A DNA stretch of 64,000 nucleotides from positions 32,036,061 through 32,100,060 of the forward strand of contig NW_019211454.1 of the NCBI RefSeq assembly GCF_002443255.2, read 5' to 3'. Below the pieces are notes generated by a model. The model was not told the DNA's origin and searched no databases. It saw only the letters and a list, made by a program, of their open reading frames with translations. The position numbers and the translations under genes are program-made. Shown here in pieces: positions 61,665-64,000 of this stretch (the first letter of the stretch is position 1; each line of letters opens with the position of its first letter). Source of the DNA: Varroa destructor. Lineage: Eukaryota; Arthropoda; Arachnida; Mesostigmata; Varroidae.

Positions 61665-62280
61665 AATGCCTTCTCAGTAAAAGCAGAATCTATTTCACTG
61701 AGGCATCTAAAATATTTACGCACCTTTTACCGGACTCCCAGCAGCCTTTATCACCGAAATGCTCGCAGCGAAAAAGACAGAAGCAAGCAGCGACAGCGTG
61801 GACATTCTGTGGAGCACCATGGCGGACCGCATGAGCTAAGCGGGCCGGATTAAGGCCCTTGGTCGTGGGCACTTGCACAACTCCGGTCGTTGCGGGAGTC
61901 TTCGCACGAATACAGCAAGACGCTGCGCTCATGTCGTTCCTTGCTGACCGTCTCCCCCGGTGCGGACGCCGCTGCCGCCGCTACTGCCGCCGCAGACAAC
62001 GGCGAGAACAGAACAAGCAACGGGCCCAGAGGAGGGTGAGAAGGTGAATCGGCCGTAAACTCTCCTTTCCCGGGTCAACACTCGAAGCCCAAGCGGGAGA
62101 CAACGCAAAAATCGCAGAAAACGACTCCAGCGCGCATGTTCGTGGCGACAGTAGGATACACTGCTTACCAGCATCGCAAGTCGCGAGGACAAACGACCGT
62201 AGTGCCAAACCACATGAGGAGAAGGTAAGATAAGGAAGGGACAGGTTCCTCGTATCGACAACGATAAACGCCATCGACGA
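60387..62280 (-). other. Unresolved GC-rich region with overlapping open frames
   Basis: This stretch is richer in GC and CpG than its surroundings. On the - strand, frames of 103 codons (60706-60395) and about 97-110 codons (62274-61929) begin with ATG but show no known domain. The frame at 62274 overlaps other open frames on both strands. A strong - strand donor (CTACG then GTGAGT) has its exon edge at about 60387, and a GTAAGC donor lies near 62170. It could hold 5' UTR exons or a promoter for the chitinase or a neighbouring gene. A TA run is at 61618-61662. Confidence 0.3.
61618..61662. repeat. (TA)n microsatellite
   Basis: TA run of about 45 bases with one GTA. Confidence 0.95.
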
Positions 62281-64000
62281 TCATGGTCGACAATCGAGTG
62301 TTTCTACCGATTAAACAAATCGTTGTAATTGGCGCGCACCGAAGTCAGCGAATAACAGAAAATTGATCACGAATGGTCGAGCTCAAAGGAGATAACGACT
62401 GAAAATGATGACCGGGTATCATGAGCATGAAAAAACGTATTCGGTTGTATTGGAGAAGCCAAGCGCGAAATTCCCGTTAGCAAGTTATTTTCCAGACGAC
62501 AACTTGAATAACTCTAGTTACGCTCTCTACATCGTCAAGGCTACTTCTATATAAATGCACTAGTAACCTCCCTCTGCGTGTAGCCTAGACAATTATAAGT
62601 AAATGTAATAAGTTATACGGCAATCCGCTCTATTAGTTTGCACTGTGTATGAAAACAACTTTGTCAAGAATAGCCTTACGCCACTCTCAGTAGTGTTACG
62701 TATAGCTTTACGTCGGAGAAGGAAATGTTTCGGATCAACTTTTTCCCAGAAAACACATATATACAATAGCAACATTCGAAGAGCGTCCACCGGTTTGTAG
62801 CAATATTCCGCAGAGTTCGGTCGTGATCTGCTGTTTCACAGGTCGATTGTATTACAGGCTACGCGTAGAACACGCATATCGGCCGGAGACGGCTAGGGCG
62901 TTTGTAGCACCGCAAACATAAGGCCCCATATTTGTTTATATTTCCAACTGTATTTCAACAGAAAAAAAACCAAGCTTCTTAACCTAACAAATCTCCATTG
63001 ATTTTTCAGCTTGTCCTAAGTGGACTGTCTTTACACTTTTTGCAATAGGACTAGGTGGAGTCTGAAAACATAACGAAACTCGTCTGCAGAAAGTGAGATA
63101 TGAAGCATATTAAATCAAGCAACAGAGCGAAAGAAGAGACCAAAAACTTCTGTCTGTGTCTAAAGCCATTTTATAAAGATAGCATCGTACTTCCAGCGGA
63201 TACCCTGATTTTGCTGGGCGCTTTTAGGTAATACTGGTCTTGTTCTACTTCCATTCCATCTAGAAGACCCGCAACTGGGAGCAATCCCTACTACGAATAT
63301 ATTACTTAAGCATCATTAAACGGTTTCCAACTAGCTTGTTTTTGGAAGGTAACTAATATAGTCTGCTCTGATTGGTCCCGAACATAAACCTAGGATATTT
63401 TGCTGGCGGCTTAATCTGGTAACTAGAATAACGGCAAAGACTGCATCTATGCACGTCCCCGAAAGTTTCGAAATTCAGACACAGCCTGCTGATCGTGGTA
63501 CGCATGTAATAAGTTCTCTGTGAAAAATTTCTAGGTATTGTCATTCGACGATGCTCTAATAGCGACAGGACGACAATGGAGGACTGCCTGTACCTAGGCC
63601 TGTCTGACCGTACAACGGACCTAGTGTGCAAATCAAAAGTGGCTTTTTCAGTTTAAAATATACCAGTCTTGTTAAACAACCTTGCAGAAGATCAAGCCTA
63701 TGCATGTAATTAGGTCGTTAGAATTGATGACAACATCTGTGTATATTTAAGTGTTTCAAAAAATTAACCATTCCTACACCAGAATGTATTAGCTTAAATC
63801 ATTGTTACCGTTACCGTAGCCAATTCAGTCGTACCCATATGTTTTTGGCTTATATTGACGGATCTTGTCTTCGAAATTGGTACTAATAGTATACGCCATC
63901 ATTTCAATAAGCTTAGTCTAAAACCTATATTCAATTAATTTAGTATAGAGCCAAACTCACGTCAATCACAACGTCTCGGGTTTGTCTCCAACTAAAACCC
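62281..64000. other. AT-rich non-coding DNA to window end
   Basis: No gene or RNA is seen. Open frames are under 95 codons and match no domain I know. Confidence 0.5.

Noticed and set aside
1..64000. tRNA, rRNA or spliceosomal RNA genes
   Set aside because: I looked for T-arm words such as GGTTCGAATCC and for U1/U6-like starts. The only U1-like match (near 15990) is simply the complement of a splice donor.

Overview
The window looks like nuclear DNA from an animal, most likely an arthropod. It has two spliced genes with GT-AG introns, no bacterial gene layout, abundant dinucleotide and trinucleotide microsatellites, and a secreted chitinase with a peritrophin-type chitin-binding domain. A mite-like or other chelicerate genome would fit, but nothing in the sequence settles the lineage. 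About 95% of the window is non-coding. Nearly all open frames outside the two genes are shadows of simple repeats or chance.

Layout. From 1 to about 35.7 kb there is no recognisable coding gene. An AT-rich start holds a long near-perfect hairpin at 2628-2704. From about 5 to 33 kb follows a region rich in CNG, CAA/GTT and GAT/ATC triplets with many imperfect microsatellites, plus a possible degraded mariner-like end near 14.6 kb. The first certain gene, on the + strand, encodes a forkhead transcription factor of the FoxJ2/3 type (exons 35693-36296, 36710-37034, 44452-44526 and 45111-45785; 554 aa from the first in-frame ATG). Its 7.4 kb second intron splits the DNA-binding domain. That intron contains a 24-bp-stem hairpin next to a 446-bp TAG/TACG array, and an (AT)n(AG)n(CA)n compound repeat close to the next exon. 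A candidate upstream first exon ending at 29954 would splice in frame into the gene.

The second certain gene, on the - strand, is a secreted GH18 chitinase with an intact catalytic motif, a Thr/Lys/Pro-rich linker and a C-terminal CBM14 domain (exons 58652-58961, 57672-58162 and 53890-54837; 582 aa). The two genes are convergent and separated by about 8 kb of AT-rich sequence. There is no sign that they act in one pathway: one is a nuclear regulator, the other an extracellular chitin-degrading enzyme. Beyond 59 kb lies the chitinase upstream region and an unresolved GC-rich stretch (60.4-62.3 kb) with overlapping open frames and a good minus-strand splice donor, possibly a 5' exon or a promoter region.

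I found no tRNA, rRNA, CRISPR array, intact transposase or intact virus-derived gene. No clearly new biological system is visible. The best leads are the hairpins, the hairpin-array junction in the Fox intron and the candidate Fox first exon.
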